DNA of 64,000 nt from Faecalibacterium sp. An122 (GCF_002160895.1 NZ_NFLL01000011.1:1-64000); one strand, 5' to 3'; counted from the stretch's first letter, positions 34,411 through 44,085 are shown. Made by a program: numbers and translations. Notes: generated by a model not told the origin, from the letters alone.

Positions 34411-34779
34411 TTACATGGACATGCCGCCCATTTCGGGCCCGTCCTGCTCCGGACCCCCGTTCTGGCGCTGGCTGAACCCCTGATCCAGCTCCATCCAGTA
34501 GGCGTCCAGCACAGCCTGATCGAAGGACTGCTTGAATTCCGGGGTACAGGGGAAACAGATGTCCCGATATTCGCCTTTGACCTGGCGGCTTGGCATGGAG
34601 ACGAAGGGACCGTTTCTGCCCTCCTTCACCTGGACCCCGCGGATGGCGAAGCACCCGTTCAGGTTGACCGAGGCGTCTGCCAGGATGGGGCCCTTGACGC
34701 TGGGACGGTAGATCTTCACATTGATCTGCATGGGCAGCTGCTCAAAATTGGGGTTCTGATGGTTGATAGTCTGTTTCAT
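34411..34779 (-). CDS. SpoVG-family protein with P-x-M tail
   Basis: 122 residues. The SpoVG core is clear: INVKIYRPSVKGPILADASV, then LNGCFAIRGVQVKEGRNGPF and FVSMPSRQVKGEYRDICFPC. SpoVG proteins bind nucleic acid and influence sporulation and virulence genes. Beyond the normal core there is a 30-residue extension ending QDGPEMGGMSM, which ordinary SpoVG lacks. It is coupled to the upstream gene (ATGA). Confidence 0.88.
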   Translation of the reverse strand: MKQTINHQNPNFEQLPMQINVKIYRPSVKGPILADASVNLNGCFAIRGVQVKEGRNGPFVSMPSRQVKGEYRDICFPCTPEFKQSFDQAVLDAYWMELDQGFSQRQNGGPEQDGPEMGGMSM

Positions 34780-35432
34780 CGCTCACTTCTCCCTTTCTCT
34801 TTTTTCAGCCGTTCCAGGGTGTGGAGGGCTATCCGGTCATACTCCCAGGGTTCTACCTCCAGGGAGAGGTAGGCGCCCTGCTCGTTGATCCCATCGGCTC
34901 GATATTTCAACACCAAGGGCATCGGCTCGGTTTTGCGATTCAGAATGCCGGGAGATACCCAGCCTGTCCCGGCCACATAGACCTGGCGGATGGCGGACTG
35001 GGCCTCGCCGGACAGATTCAGCCATAAAAATTTCCCCTGAAGGTCCTGCGGCAGACCATCCGGGGAGGGAATGGGTTCGATTACATTGCCTTTGATGCGA
35101 TAGCGCAGGCCCATGGCCGTGATACAGGCGCCAGTGGCGCTGGCGGCCTCCGGTTCCTGTGCCCAGAGGGGGAAACAGCTGTAGTCCGAGGCCAGCACAT
35201 CTTCTCCTTCCTGATCGTCCGGGAACAGGGGAAGGCACTTTACCAGCTCCAGGACATGGATTCCGTCTGTGAGTCCCAGCACTCTGATCCCGGCAGCAGG
35301 CAGGGATTGGTAGCGGGCCAGAGCCTCCTCCAGTGTGGAAAACTGCTCCACGCTCCGGCCCTTTCGCAGAGACCGCTTGGGGGGCAGGCGCAGATCGTCA
35401 ATGGTGTAATAGGAAATGTTCATGTCTATCAA
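34776..35432 (-). CDS. Hypothetical element protein (YodL-like region), about 218 aa
   Basis: The first 100 residues (YYTIDDLRLPPKRSLRKGRS, then HVLELVKCLPLFPDD) resemble the YodL-type or large-polyvalent-protein accessory domains common in Firmicutes ICEs. The middle (SATGACITAMGLRYRIKG) is unassigned. The start may be ATG 35423, which has a better-spaced GAGGTGAT. It is coupled to spoVG. No catalytic motif is visible. Confidence 0.6.
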   Translation of the reverse strand: MIDMNISYYTIDDLRLPPKRSLRKGRSVEQFSTLEEALARYQSLPAAGIRVLGLTDGIHVLELVKCLPLFPDDQEGEDVLASDYSCFPLWAQEPEAASATGACITAMGLRYRIKGNVIEPIPSPDGLPQDLQGKFLWLNLSGEAQSAIRQVYVAGTGWVSPGILNRKTEPMPLVLKYRADGINEQGAYLSLEVEPWEYDRIALHTLERLKKEKGRSER

Positions 35433-35437
35433 TCACC

Positions 35438-36175
35438 TCATTCCATGGTCATCCCACCCATCGCGGGGGAGTCGTTGTTCTGTTCCTGCCCTTTCAGCTC
35501 CATCAGCTTTTCCTTTGCCCACTCCGGAAGGAATTCGTCCTTCAGCGCGCCGATAAAGTCTGTTCGGTTCCAGCGGGTCATCTCTCCATCCCCCAGGCAG
35601 GTGCAGCGGATGGAACGGCCAATGGCTTTGGGGCTGCATCCAAAGCCATCGTGGGCGTACCAGAGCTGAGCTTGGGGTGTCCAGTAGGTTTCCTTCAGGG
35701 TATCCGAAGAGAGCACCAGCACCTTTCCCTCGTAGTTCAGATCTTCAAAGGAGTTTGGTTCACACTGGCTGGGTCCAAAGAGTCCAAGCGCCCGATATGC
35801 CGTGCGGTATTGGTCCACCACTCCATCCAGTACAGCGGAGCGGGTTGGCACCACAAAGCTGAGATTGTGGAGTTTATCTGGTGGGATATAGATTTGACTG
35901 GCCCATGCTTTATTCTCGGAACTGTACTGGCCACCCCATTCCAATTGCTGAACCGTGTTGGCCAGCACCCAGGCTGTCCGCTTATAGCCGAACTCTTGGA
36001 TAACTTCGGTCAGGCATTTCTTGTCCAGATGGTCGCCGTCGTAGTGCTGTCGTACGGCTTTCTGAATGGCATCCTTGCAGTCAATGTTCTCCAGATAACT
36101 GGCCCTCCACAGAGACTGTTCTCCCCGTCGGCAGGCCTCCTCCGCGGAATATGGGTAGAGATACGTCTCACGCAT
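35438..36175 (-). CDS. DUF3849-domain protein with P-x-M tail
   Basis: The start at ATG 36175, after TCAGGAGAAAAATC, gives MRETYLYPYSAEEACRRGEQ. This and the following YKRTAWVLANTVQQLEWGGQ, then SSENKAWASQIYIP, match the DUF3849 pattern of ICE proteins. The C-terminal part contains AQLWYAHDGFGCSPKAIGRS. It ends NNDSPAMGGMTME, one of the best copies of the shared tail. It overlaps the AbrB-like gene by 8 bases. Confidence 0.75.
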   Translation of the reverse strand: MRETYLYPYSAEEACRRGEQSLWRASYLENIDCKDAIQKAVRQHYDGDHLDKKCLTEVIQEFGYKRTAWVLANTVQQLEWGGQYSSENKAWASQIYIPPDKLHNLSFVVPTRSAVLDGVVDQYRTAYRALGLFGPSQCEPNSFEDLNYEGKVLVLSSDTLKETYWTPQAQLWYAHDGFGCSPKAIGRSIRCTCLGDGEMTRWNRTDFIGALKDEFLPEWAKEKLMELKGQEQNNDSPAMGGMTME

Positions 36176-36710
36176 GATTTTTCTCCTGACGCATCTGCCG
36201 CCGGAGGGCATCCAGGTCCACATTGCCCTCCTGGAGCATAGCGCGGAAGCCTTCGTCGAACTCCTGCAGCGGGTCTTCCTCTCTGTGCTCGCTGGGGTCA
36301 TCATCTTCTGCCTTGGATACGATCACCCGGTCGTCCTCCGCAACGGCCTCCAGGCTGTCCGCCTCATCCAGTCCGGCCAGTTCCAGTAGACAGGTGGGGA
36401 TGGTCAGGCCGGGATCGTCCATTTCATCTTCCTCCTCAAGGGTGTCCTCACACTCGGGAAATTCCGCCCCTTCCTGGCTGAATACCGCCAGCTGGAGGAG
36501 CAGAGATGCGGCAGTGGAGGTGAGGAACTGGAGAAGGTGCAGGCATTCCAGGGTACTCAATGCATTCCGTGCCGCCAGGACATATCCGCCGCCTGTGTGG
36601 AGGATCAGCTCCTCCGCGTCCGCAAGGCCGGAGAGCTGGAGGGCAGCGCGGGGGATCGTCAGGGTCTTGTTCTCAGGATTGTGGTAGAGCTTAAAATACA
36701 TAGGTTTCAT
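36168..36710 (-). CDS. Protein with two AbrB/MazE-like swapped-hairpin motifs
   Basis: Start at ATG 36710 after GGGAGAATTTG. Two similar segments are visible: LTIPRAALQLSGLADAEELI (about 17-36) and LTIPTCLLELAGLDEADSLE (about 102-121). Each is followed by a short strand (GGYVLA, DRVIVSKA), which is the swapped-hairpin AbrB/MazE layout. One chain could therefore form a single pseudo-dimeric DNA-binding unit. It overlaps the Dam-like gene by 20 bases. A regulatory role is inferred. Confidence 0.65.
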   Translation of the reverse strand: MKPMYFKLYHNPENKTLTIPRAALQLSGLADAEELILHTGGGYVLAARNALSTLECLHLLQFLTSTAASLLLQLAVFSQEGAEFPECEDTLEEEDEMDDPGLTIPTCLLELAGLDEADSLEAVAEDDRVIVSKAEDDDPSEHREEDPLQEFDEGFRAMLQEGNVDLDALRRQMRQEKNHA

Positions 36711-37533
36711 CAAATTCTCCCTTCTGAAAGTCAAACAGATTGATTTGTGTTGTGGCATGAGCGCGCTCCGCCATGTCATAGTTGGCGATGAGCAGCTCGG
36801 AAAATTGGCAGTTAGGGTCGTATCGCTGTCGGATGTTGTTCAGCCGGGTCACCGGCTCGATCTGGATGCCGGGGGCATCGTACAGCCCCCGGATGAAGGC
36901 ATCGTCGTTGTAGGACAGCAGGAACTTGCCTTCCATGGACAGCAGGGCATCCCGCAGGCGGATGTGGTCCCGTTCCGTGAAGCCGTCCTCACCGATGTTC
37001 TGGTAATACCCCTCTGTGGCGTGGTAGGGTGGGTCGCAGTAGAAGAAGGTCACTGGGCGGTCATAGTGCCGGATCAGTGTTTGGAAGTCTTGGTTTTCCA
37101 CCACCACATCCGCCAGCCGTCGGTGGGCCTGCTCAATGAGCGGGAAGTTGCTCCACATATCGTGAGGCTGGCTGGCAAAGCTGGTGAGAGCGGCGGCGTA
37201 GCTCTGGCGGATGACCTGGTAAAACCAGGCCGCCCGCTGAATATCCGTGGTGCGCTTACGGTGCAGAGCCAGCCGCGCCCGCTCGAAGTCCTCCCTGGAA
37301 TTGAGGACATATTTCAGGGCGTTGATCAGCAGATCCGGCTTGTCCCGCACACAGCGGTACAGGTTGGCGAGGAGGCCGTTGTAGTCGTTGTAGACCTCGA
37401 AGTCGTTGCCGGGGGCTTTATGAAACAGCACCCAGCCGCCGCCTCCGAACACCTCCACATACCGCTCATAGAACAGGGGAAATCGCTTCACTACTTCCTC
37501 CCGCAGAGCTTTCTTCCCGCCCACCCAGCTCAT
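36691..37533 (-). CDS. Dam-family DNA adenine methyltransferase
   Basis: 280 residues. The N-terminus has MSWVGGKKALREEVVKRF, then VEVFGGGGWVLFHK (AdoMet site). Catalytic DPPY is in FFYCDPPYHATEGYY near 170. The layout is that of Dam/DpnM-class N6-adenine methyltransferases. No partner nuclease is near, so it is an orphan enzyme, the second methyltransferase of the element. Protection from restriction or from methylation-sensing defence is the likely benefit. Confidence 0.9.
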   Translation of the reverse strand: MSWVGGKKALREEVVKRFPLFYERYVEVFGGGGWVLFHKAPGNDFEVYNDYNGLLANLYRCVRDKPDLLINALKYVLNSREDFERARLALHRKRTTDIQRAAWFYQVIRQSYAAALTSFASQPHDMWSNFPLIEQAHRRLADVVVENQDFQTLIRHYDRPVTFFYCDPPYHATEGYYQNIGEDGFTERDHIRLRDALLSMEGKFLLSYNDDAFIRGLYDAPGIQIEPVTRLNNIRQRYDPNCQFSELLIANYDMAERAHATTQINLFDFQKGEFDETYVF

Positions 37534-37541
37534 AAAACTGT

Positions 37542-37874
37542 TCAGGGGGGATCACCTCCGTCCAGCGGGAGGCAGGTCTGCTCCGTGTCGAACCGTTCCA
37601 GGGAGCGGTTCAGCCCGCGGATAGCGGCGGCGATGCCACTGATCCGCCGGGTCAGATGGGCGATGGTGGCCCGAACCTCCTGTTCTGTGGCGGCGTAGAA
37701 GTAACCGCTCCCGCTGCTGGCGATGGGTACGCCGTCCCGCCGCAGCTGATTGACCAGATGGCGCACCTCGATGCCCTTGATGCCGAAGGTCAGCTCCAGT
37801 TCCCGGCTGGTGGCGGCGTTGAACTCTCCCAGATGATACTGCTCCAGATATTCCGCCAGCCGTTCTTTTTCCAT
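37542..37874 (-). CDS. Winged-helix-like element protein, 110 aa
   Basis: The N-terminal half (TSRELELTFGIKGIEVRHLV, then NQLRRDGVPIASSGSGYFYA) fits a winged-helix domain in which SGYFY is the wing. The C-terminal half is a long helix. It is expressed just before the Dam-like gene (gap of 8 bases) and has a terminator on its upstream side. Similar proteins accompany phage and ICE methyltransferases. A DNA-binding role is likely; no more can be said. Confidence 0.7.
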   Translation of the reverse strand: MEKERLAEYLEQYHLGEFNAATSRELELTFGIKGIEVRHLVNQLRRDGVPIASSGSGYFYAATEQEVRATIAHLTRRISGIAAAIRGLNRSLERFDTEQTCLPLDGGDPP

Positions 37875-37914
37875 AGTCGCTCCTTTCCGGGACCTGATTT
37901 CCCGAAAAAGGGCG

Positions 37915-37955
37915 CAAAAAAAGAAGGGGCCGTCCCCATTCGGAAAACGGCCCCT
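37915..37955 (-). terminator. Terminator upstream of the winged-helix gene
   Basis: AGGGGCCGT-(13 nt)-ACGGCCCCT followed by TCTTTTTTT on the minus strand. It ends the transcript carrying the gene at 37985. Confidence 0.8.
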
Positions 37956-37984
37956 GCATGATTTCAGATACTGTTCTGCTTATT

Positions 37985-38269
37985 TTATTTGATCACCCCC
38001 AGACCCCGCAGCAGTTGGACACAGTCCTTTGCCCCTTGGATGTAGAGGCAGCGGCGCTGTTTCTGCGCCACGCGATTGAGCTGCGTGATGTAATCCAGCA
38101 TCAGCGTCCGCTGGGTTTCCTCCAGCCGGAGGTCACGGCGGATCTCGTCGCTGATATCGGACATTCTTTCTTCTGCCAGTCCATCCGGCTCGACGCGGTC
38201 CAACTCCCGCAGAGCCTGCTCGATGAGCTGGTCCAGGGTATCTTCGGCGATTTGTTTGCGTTCGTCCAT
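37985..38269 (-). CDS. Small helical hypothetical protein, 94 aa
   Basis: Start at ATG 38269 after AAAGGAGGCACAGCCG. The protein is almost wholly helical and charged: DERKQIAEDTLDQLIEQALR, then ISDEIRRDLRLEETQRTLML. No known motif and no membrane segment. It ends a transcript, with the terminator at 37915 just after it. Confidence 0.6.
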   Translation of the reverse strand: MDERKQIAEDTLDQLIEQALRELDRVEPDGLAEERMSDISDEIRRDLRLEETQRTLMLDYITQLNRVAQKQRRCLYIQGAKDCVQLLRGLGVIK

Positions 38270-38348
38270 CGGCTGTGCCTCCTTTGCCGCAAACACTACC
38301 ACACTCCGGGCGGAATAGCCATACCAATATCCAACAAAATTGCGGCGG

Positions 38349-39389
38349 TTACATGGACATGGAGGGGCTGTTGGATTGCTTCGGCTGGCTGTACTCATAG
38401 GAGATCTCGCCGCCGTTCCACGCGACATATCCGTGGTCTGTGGCGGACAGCCCGTGCTGGTTCATATACTCCTCGGCGTAGGCTCTGCAGTCAAAGCACT
38501 CCGCCAGCAGGCCGGACTTTGGGATGACGCCGTCCCGGACAGCCAGTTCCCGGCCATACTCCGCCAAGTCTAAACCACGGGGGACGAAGGCATACTGCCG
38601 GAGGTTCTGGGCATAATCCAGAGCCTGATCCAGCCGGTGGCAGTCCTCCAGTTCCAGCACCGCCTGCCACTTGTCCAGCCAGTGGGGTTCTCCCTGGCCC
38701 CGCTCCGCCCAGGCATAGCCGAAGTCGATAGCGTGGCGCACCAGCTCACCTGCGGAGGCATACTGGTCGGGGATCTCCTCCAGCTGGGGCAGGCAGCAGT
38801 CCGCCTCCAGCACGATGCATTCGCTGAGCGTTTCCGCGTGGAGTTCGTCCAGCCCCAGCAGCAGTTCGTCCGGGTGGGCGGCGTCCATGTGGTCCCCGGT
38901 ATCGGGGAAACCCACCCATACACCCTCCATGTTTTCCCGACTGGCCAGCCTGACCCGGATGGCATAGTCCCCGACCGCCGGCTGAAGGAGCTGAGATGTT
39001 TCCGGCATGGGGATCATGAGGGAGGATTTCCGTACATAGTGACCCTGGCAAAAGATCCCTTTGTCCCGTTCCCGGTAGGCCGTGCCTACCTGTTCCGCGT
39101 TGAGGAAGGGAATAGCCTCCGGTGAGGGGCGCTCCAGGTGTTCCAGGACGAACCGGCCCAGGGCCTCGTCGTCCCCGGCTCCGTAGTACAGATCAAAGCA
39201 GGGAAGCTGGTTCGCCAGTTCCATCACACGGTCAGCTTGCGTCGGGCGCTCCAGTTCCAGCGCGCCGGTGAACAGGAGCCTCTCTTTTTCTGTCATATTG
39301 GCAAACCGCAACTCCAGCCAATCATGCTCCGATTTGGTCATTTCCATGCCGTCCAGCAGATCGAACAGCCTGTCCTGATGATTTAACAC
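38349..39389 (-). CDS. ArdA-like antirestriction protein (paralogue 1)
   Basis: 346 residues; GTG start at 39389 with GGAGGG 8 bases upstream, inside the end of the preceding gene. The N-terminal 120 residues follow the pattern of ICE ArdA-like proteins (TQADRVMELANQLPCFDLYY). The last 90 carry the module AEYGRELAVRDGVIPKSGLL then HGYVAWNGG. ArdA proteins mimic DNA and block type I restriction, and this chain is strongly acidic. It ends NSPSMSM. The assignment rests on pattern resemblance. Confidence 0.55.
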   Translation of the reverse strand: MLNHQDRLFDLLDGMEMTKSEHDWLELRFANMTEKERLLFTGALELERPTQADRVMELANQLPCFDLYYGAGDDEALGRFVLEHLERPSPEAIPFLNAEQVGTAYRERDKGIFCQGHYVRKSSLMIPMPETSQLLQPAVGDYAIRVRLASRENMEGVWVGFPDTGDHMDAAHPDELLLGLDELHAETLSECIVLEADCCLPQLEEIPDQYASAGELVRHAIDFGYAWAERGQGEPHWLDKWQAVLELEDCHRLDQALDYAQNLRQYAFVPRGLDLAEYGRELAVRDGVIPKSGLLAECFDCRAYAEEYMNQHGLSATDHGYVAWNGGEISYEYSQPKQSNSPSMSM

Positions 39390-39991
39390 AGATGCATCCC
39401 TCCCTTTGCTTCCTCTGTTTGCCCGGCCGCGCTCTCTGTTTGAATCGCCTGTTCAAGAACGCGAAATGGACTCCATCTGCCGCAGCAGGGGCAGGCGACG
39501 GTCCCATTGTCAGAGGCATCGATCTGTTCCTGAGTGACTACGCCGGGTTTTTGACAGCACTCGTTGACCACGGTCACCAGATGGGCCGTTTGCAAGATCT
39601 CCGGCCGGTACTGGCGGTTGAAGGGGACAAAGTCTACCCAGCGGGGATGATCGAAGATGCGGTCAACATGGAGCTGCAGTGCCTTTTTCCGGATCTCACC
39701 GGCGGATTCCTTGAGAAAGTTCCGCTCTGAACACCACTGGGTCAAATATCCCAGCAGCTCCTGTTCGCCCTTTCCTCGGATCAGCTTCTCCGCCGCCTGG
39801 TACCAGACGGACTCCTCGATCTCCCCGATGCGGGTTTTGACGCCGGACCAGGAGCTGTACTTCTTATCGCGGCCGGAGCCGGTGCTGACGCTCTGGAAGG
39901 TTCCGTATTTCCACCGGAGATCCTCAAATTCCAGTTTGGAGAAGTCGATCCCCCGCAGATCACGGATGCGTCGACTCTCGAAATCCAGCAT
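39383..39991 (-). CDS. Hypothetical protein with zinc CxxC, GGM tail
   Basis: Start at ATG 39991, 2 bases after the upstream stop. Sequence includes FESRRIRDLRGIDFSKLEFE, then WYQAAEKLIRGKGEQELLGY, and VACPCCGRWSPFRVLEQAIQ near 170, a possible zinc knuckle. The family is unknown. It ends AKGGMHLC; the GGM codons also provide the ribosome site of the next gene. Confidence 0.65.
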   Translation of the reverse strand: MLDFESRRIRDLRGIDFSKLEFEDLRWKYGTFQSVSTGSGRDKKYSSWSGVKTRIGEIEESVWYQAAEKLIRGKGEQELLGYLTQWCSERNFLKESAGEIRKKALQLHVDRIFDHPRWVDFVPFNRQYRPEILQTAHLVTVVNECCQKPGVVTQEQIDASDNGTVACPCCGRWSPFRVLEQAIQTESAAGQTEEAKGGMHLC

Positions 39992-39993
39992 GC

Positions 39994-41241
39994 TCACATC
40001 CCTCCCATCTGGGGACTGTCCATCGCCTGGGGCTCCCGCTGGAAGACCGGTAGCTGGCCGTTGTCCTTCCGGCGGAACAGGCCATAGTCGGTGATGGCCG
40101 CGTGGTTCTCCTCCAGCATCTGTCGTCCAACCATAGCGGCCTGGGGTGTCTGGAACAGTTCCTCCGGCAGATCCGGGTACTTCTCCCGCAAGACCACCTC
40201 CGCATAATCCCAGGTCGCGGCCACATCCGGTCGGAGGTCGTAATCGTCCAGACCGTGCATGAGCTGGATGGCGTCCTGCAGGCTGGGGCACCCGGCCACA
40301 GACAGCAGAGCCTTGTACTTGACCCAGTCCGCCTCATGCCAGCTCTGCTTTTTCTGCGCCAGGTTTGCTGCGAATTCGCTTGCCATGCCGATGCCGCCCT
40401 CCTGTTCGATGGCATCATCGACCGCATCTCGCAGAGAGGGGATCTCACAGTCGATACAGCGGAAGGCGCACTCGTCCAGCGAGGCCGCGTCTACCTCTCC
40501 CACTGCCCGCCAGATGTCGGCGTCTGAAGCGGGGAGGTTCAGGATAGTGGTCTTATCGTTATCATAGCTGGGATCGTCAAAAAATCCCTTGCGTACCTCC
40601 AGCACCACCGGGGCGCTGGGGCGGGCAAAGCAGAACATCTCGCCCTTCCGATATACCTCTTTGAAGTCACTGCCAGGCTCCGCGTAACCCCGGCTGGTGA
40701 ACACACCGCTGTGCTCCTCCTGGTGCTGTTCCCCCAGCAGTTCCAGCAACCTCTCCCGAAAGCTGCTGTCCTCCTCCATGGTATCCACCAGGGCCATGGC
40801 CTCCTCCGAGAGCATCTCCCCCTCATACAAAAGCGCCCCAAGTTCCTGCGTGTCGGAGACTTGGGGCGCCAGAAGGCAGATATCCGCATTGAAGGTCAGG
40901 TTGATGAGGCGGGAGAGGGGAAAGGGAGCAGTGTGGTTTTCCTTCTCGATCTGGAGCAGGCCGTCCAGCCCCATCCGGTCATCCTCACCCAGCATGGTCA
41001 GCCGGAGGGCCAGCAGGTTCAACTCCAGCAGATCCACATTCCGACCGATCATATCCGCTGTGATACCGGGATAGCGGATCCTGGTCAGCTCATTGCGGCA
41101 AGTTTTGACGTCCTGGACACGGGCCTTCTGGAGCGCGTCACAAAGCTCCGCCTGGGTACACGGCATCGTCAGCACTGCGGAGGTCTTATAGCTTTCGGGC
41201 CCGCCGCTGCTGATCTCCACCTCGAAGATCTTCTTATCCAA
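39994..41241 (-). CDS. ArdA-like antirestriction protein (paralogue 2)
   Basis: 415 residues; TTG start at 41241 with GGAGGG upstream. It contains [20 protein letters not shown], then [20 protein letters not shown], the core shared with the paralogue at 44085 (MTDLINLTF). A C-terminal segment ([20 protein letters not shown]) also parallels paralogue 1. It is very acidic overall. It ends MDSPQMGGM. Likely a protein that inhibits restriction enzymes by mimicking DNA; the activity is untested. Confidence 0.55.
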   Translation of the reverse strand: MDKKIFEVEISSGGPESYKTSAVLTMPCTQAELCDALQKARVQDVKTCRNELTRIRYPGITADMIGRNVDLLELNLLALRLTMLGEDDRMGLDGLLQIEKENHTAPFPLSRLINLTFNADICLLAPQVSDTQELGALLYEGEMLSEEAMALVDTMEEDSSFRERLLELLGEQHQEEHSGVFTSRGYAEPGSDFKEVYRKGEMFCFARPSAPVVLEVRKGFFDDPSYDNDKTTILNLPASDADIWRAVGEVDAASLDECAFRCIDCEIPSLRDAVDDAIEQEGGIGMASEFAANLAQKKQSWHEADWVKYKALLSVAGCPSLQDAIQLMHGLDDYDLRPDVAATWDYAEVVLREKYPDLPEELFQTPQAAMVGRQMLEENHAAITDYGLFRRKDNGQLPVFQREPQAMDSPQMGGM

Positions 41242-42223
41242 GGGTCATCCCTCCCTCTGTCTGTTCCTCTCTCTGAATTTCATAATTGGCAGGATCCGCC
41301 CCAGGAACATCCCAGCCTGCCATGCTTCCGATCTCCATGGCCTGCCGCTGGGCGGGGGTGACGCCACGCCGCTCATTCAGCTCGTCTGCCAGCTCCACGT
41401 TGCGCTCCTTGTCTCCGGTATCCCACTGGGAGGGATAGTAGCCGGACTCGCCCCGCCGGATGCAAATGAGCTGGCCGGTGGTCTGTAGGGTGGAGAAACA
41501 CTCCGCCGGCAAGCCATCCGCAAACTTGGGGGCGAACCGCTCCTGCTCTGTTTGGATGCTCCAGTTGTCCCACTGCCACAGGTGAACATAGAGTTCGCCG
41601 CCATCAATCTCGATTTCTCTCTGCTCAAAGCCCTCGCCCCAGCCGTCGGATGCCTGGCCGGTGAGGTAGTCCTTTAGGGAGGAAAGTTCCTCCGGGGAGA
41701 GTTCCCCAACTACCCGGCATTCCGCCACGCCCCAGAGTTGGCCGTTGCGTTCCTCTGCGTTGAACTCCGCGGACCGCACTTTGACATTCAGGCTGTCCTG
41801 TTTATCGTACCAGCGCATAACGCCCCGTTCTTTCTCCTCCGGCATCCGGTTTCTGACCAGGGCGCCCCGGATATGGTCCTCGTAGTCCAGCAGCGTCCGG
41901 CCATCCCACTCCTCGCCCTCCTCGGACGTATCGCCCCACTCGTCCCGCGGGTAAAAGTCGGCGGTCAGGGGCAAATACAACTTGAGAAGAGTTGGCTCCG
42001 GCGGCTGGACGGAAAATCGATCCTCCCCGATGGCCACCCCCAACTCCCGACCGTTGTCCCATTTCACGTGGAAGGTGCCCAGATCATCGATATGATCCAA
42101 CGTCCCCATGGAACCTTCCGGGAGGGGATGGGGATCGTCCGCCATTTCAATCAATCGAATCCGGCTGCCCTTGGGATACTGCTCCCGCATGAACTCCAGC
42201 CACTCTCTCGGTACTTCTCGCAC
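41234..42223 (-). CDS. DUF4314-domain protein with GGM tail
   Basis: 329 residues from GTG 42223. The N-terminal 70 residues match DUF4314: [20 protein letters not shown], then [20 protein letters not shown]. This is a small beta-barrel common in ICE and phage proteins. The rest contains [20 protein letters not shown] and [20 protein letters not shown], and is unassigned. It ends [10 protein letters not shown]. It overlaps the ArdA-like gene by 8 bases. Confidence 0.72.
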   Translation of the reverse strand: MREVPREWLEFMREQYPKGSRIRLIEMADDPHPLPEGSMGTLDHIDDLGTFHVKWDNGRELGVAIGEDRFSVQPPEPTLLKLYLPLTADFYPRDEWGDTSEEGEEWDGRTLLDYEDHIRGALVRNRMPEEKERGVMRWYDKQDSLNVKVRSAEFNAEERNGQLWGVAECRVVGELSPEELSSLKDYLTGQASDGWGEGFEQREIEIDGGELYVHLWQWDNWSIQTEQERFAPKFADGLPAECFSTLQTTGQLICIRRGESGYYPSQWDTGDKERNVELADELNERRGVTPAQRQAMEIGSMAGWDVPGADPANYEIQREEQTEGGMTLG

Positions 42224-42224
42224 T

Positions 42225-43265
42225 TCACATTCCTCCCATCGTTATGTCCTCTTGGGGCGCTGTCTGTTTCAGCTCCTGCCGGATAGTCTCCGCTGCATCG
42301 GAAATGGCCGGGTCATCCCGGAAACTCTCCAGCCTGCGGTAGTCCTCAAAGAACTGCTGTTCTCCATCACAAAATCGAACCAAATCCACCGTGGCGATCT
42401 CGTCCTTGGTGACGCCCAGCCTTTTCTCAGGCCGGTCGCTGTCTTGGTAGAGCTGTATCGCCCCATCCAGTGTCAAAGCCCTGTGGATCTGCTCCTTCGA
42501 AGTGTTGCAGTCAGTCATCACGAACCAGGAATAGGTGTGAGGCTTGCTGGGGTCCGCAGCATCCCGCAGGGCCTGCTTTCCGGCCTCAGTGAGACCATAG
42601 TTGCAGACCCGGCGGGGGTTCTCCTCGCCGGCGAAGTCCAGCAGGATGTCGTCCACCGCCTTTTTCACCTCTGGAGCGACTGTCAGGGTCTCATAGCAAA
42701 ATCCGGTGGTGTCCCGATAGGGCAGTTCCTCCCGGATGGCCTGGAGGTACTGCCCGGCATCGGTGAATTCCTGTTTCTCGCCGCTGGCATAGCTCACTCG
42801 GCCCACCAGCTTGTCCTGCCTGGCCATCTCTTGCTGGCGCAGGTCGTAGACATACAGATAGCCTTGGTAATCCCCCGGCCTGGGGGTACAGCGCAAGCAA
42901 AAACGGTAATGTTCTGTCTCCGAAATAAATCCGTAGACGCGGTCGTTTTCTGCAATTTCACCTCCGTTGTGCCAGCAATAGGTGTTCATGGCTGCCAAGT
43001 TCTTCAGCGGCCCGTCCTGCCGCATGGCATCCACAAATTTCTGCAGGGCCTCCTTGAACTCCGGGGTGTTGAATCGGTCTTCGTTGTGGGGCCACCAGGT
43101 GTGGTGGAATCCCTTCCCGCCGGAGCCGAAGTCCATACGGAGGTGGCCCACTGTGCCCAGTGCCTCGTCCCGCTCATCGTTGGAATAGAAAAGGCCCGCC
43201 TCCTCAACGGAAGCGGGCCGCAGGTCAAAGGGGGGCGTCTGTTGGAAACTACTTTGTTTTTTCAC
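42225..43265 (-). CDS. Large-polyvalent-type element protein with MGGM tail
   Basis: The start is set at GTG 43265 because ACGAGGTGATCGAA precedes it. Residues 10-80 read [20 protein letters not shown], then [20 protein letters not shown], an arrangement seen in ICE polyvalent accessory proteins. Residues 230-310 contain [20 protein letters not shown], then [20 protein letters not shown]. No catalytic motif is visible. It ends QEDITMGGM, whose GGA GGA codons lie in front of the next gene's start. Confidence 0.6.
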   Translation of the reverse strand: MKKQSSFQQTPPFDLRPASVEEAGLFYSNDERDEALGTVGHLRMDFGSGGKGFHHTWWPHNEDRFNTPEFKEALQKFVDAMRQDGPLKNLAAMNTYCWHNGGEIAENDRVYGFISETEHYRFCLRCTPRPGDYQGYLYVYDLRQQEMARQDKLVGRVSYASGEKQEFTDAGQYLQAIREELPYRDTTGFCYETLTVAPEVKKAVDDILLDFAGEENPRRVCNYGLTEAGKQALRDAADPSKPHTYSWFVMTDCNTSKEQIHRALTLDGAIQLYQDSDRPEKRLGVTKDEIATVDLVRFCDGEQQFFEDYRRLESFRDDPAISDAAETIRQELKQTAPQEDITMGGM

Positions 43266-43347
43266 TTCGATCACCTCGTTTCTGTTTTTTGAACACAACC
43301 AATACCACAACTTGTGATGAAAGTCTACTACAAATCGTGGAGAAAAT

Positions 43348-44085
43348 TCAGGTCATCCGCATCCCTATCTCTGGCTCCGGTGACTCCATGATCTGCTCCA
43401 GGTATTTGGGGTCTACCACAACTTCTGACTCATTTCTACCGTTGAAAAAGGCAAGAATGTGTTCTTTCTGGATCTGAGCCTCATAGACGGTGCCCTCCTC
43501 ACCAAAGCGGTAGGCAAACCACTCTGCCGTATCCCGGTCCAACGTCCAGGACAGTGCTTTGATGTTTTTGGCATTGTAGGAGGTAACACCACGATAGACA
43601 GTCACAGGATCCTCCAGCGACTGATAAACTGCGTACTCCTCCTCGTCCATCAGAAGTTCCGGCGGGACAGAATGGAATAGAGTCAGCAGTTCTCTTTTGC
43701 TCACATTGCGGTCTTGGTTTGGGCACTCCTCCAAGATCCACGCATGAGCCAGCAATTGGCCCAGATCCTCCTGTGAAAGGACTGGGGCGGTAAATTTGAG
43801 AAAGGTCAGATAATAGGGCTTGTTAAGAAGGAAAAATACCTGACAAGCGTTTTCAGCACTGTCGATCTGTTTGCCCACCATCTCCTTCCATTTGGCATAG
43901 TCTTCTTTGTTGTTGAGCAAGTCGACCACAGTGATATTGCCATCCTCATTTTGAGTAGCGGTAACCCCGGTACTTGTAAACGGATGGCTGACGATAGCCG
44001 GCGAAAATGAGGTTGGCGCGATTGGCATATCGAGGAGTACATGGGCGATCATCTTCACCTTGGGAAGATCGGTTTCCTTCCACAT
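43348..44085 (-). CDS. Predicted mono-ADP-ribosyltransferase
   Basis: 245 residues. The C-terminal half shows the R-S-E triad of ADP-ribosyltransferases in order: Arg165 in VTVYRGVTSY, the Ser-x-Thr-like S179-W-T181 in KALSWTLDRDTAEWFAYRFG, and E219-S-E221 in NGRNESEVVVDP. The N-terminal half (1-130) is unassigned. Such enzymes occur in polyvalent proteins of phages and conjugative elements, where they modify host targets early after entry. It ends EPEIGMRMT, a loose tail. Fold assignment is by motif only. Confidence 0.65.
   Translation of the reverse strand: MWKETDLPKVKMIAHVLLDMPIAPTSFSPAIVSHPFTSTGVTATQNEDGNITVVDLLNNKEDYAKWKEMVGKQIDSAENACQVFFLLNKPYYLTFLKFTAPVLSQEDLGQLLAHAWILEECPNQDRNVSKRELLTLFHSVPPELLMDEEEYAVYQSLEDPVTVYRGVTSYNAKNIKALSWTLDRDTAEWFAYRFGEEGTVYEAQIQKEHILAFFNGRNESEVVVDPKYLEQIMESPEPEIGMRMT

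Noticed and set aside
43192-43220. GGCCCGC...GCGGGCC hairpin
   Set aside because: Inside the 42225 coding sequence and without a U tract; coincidental.
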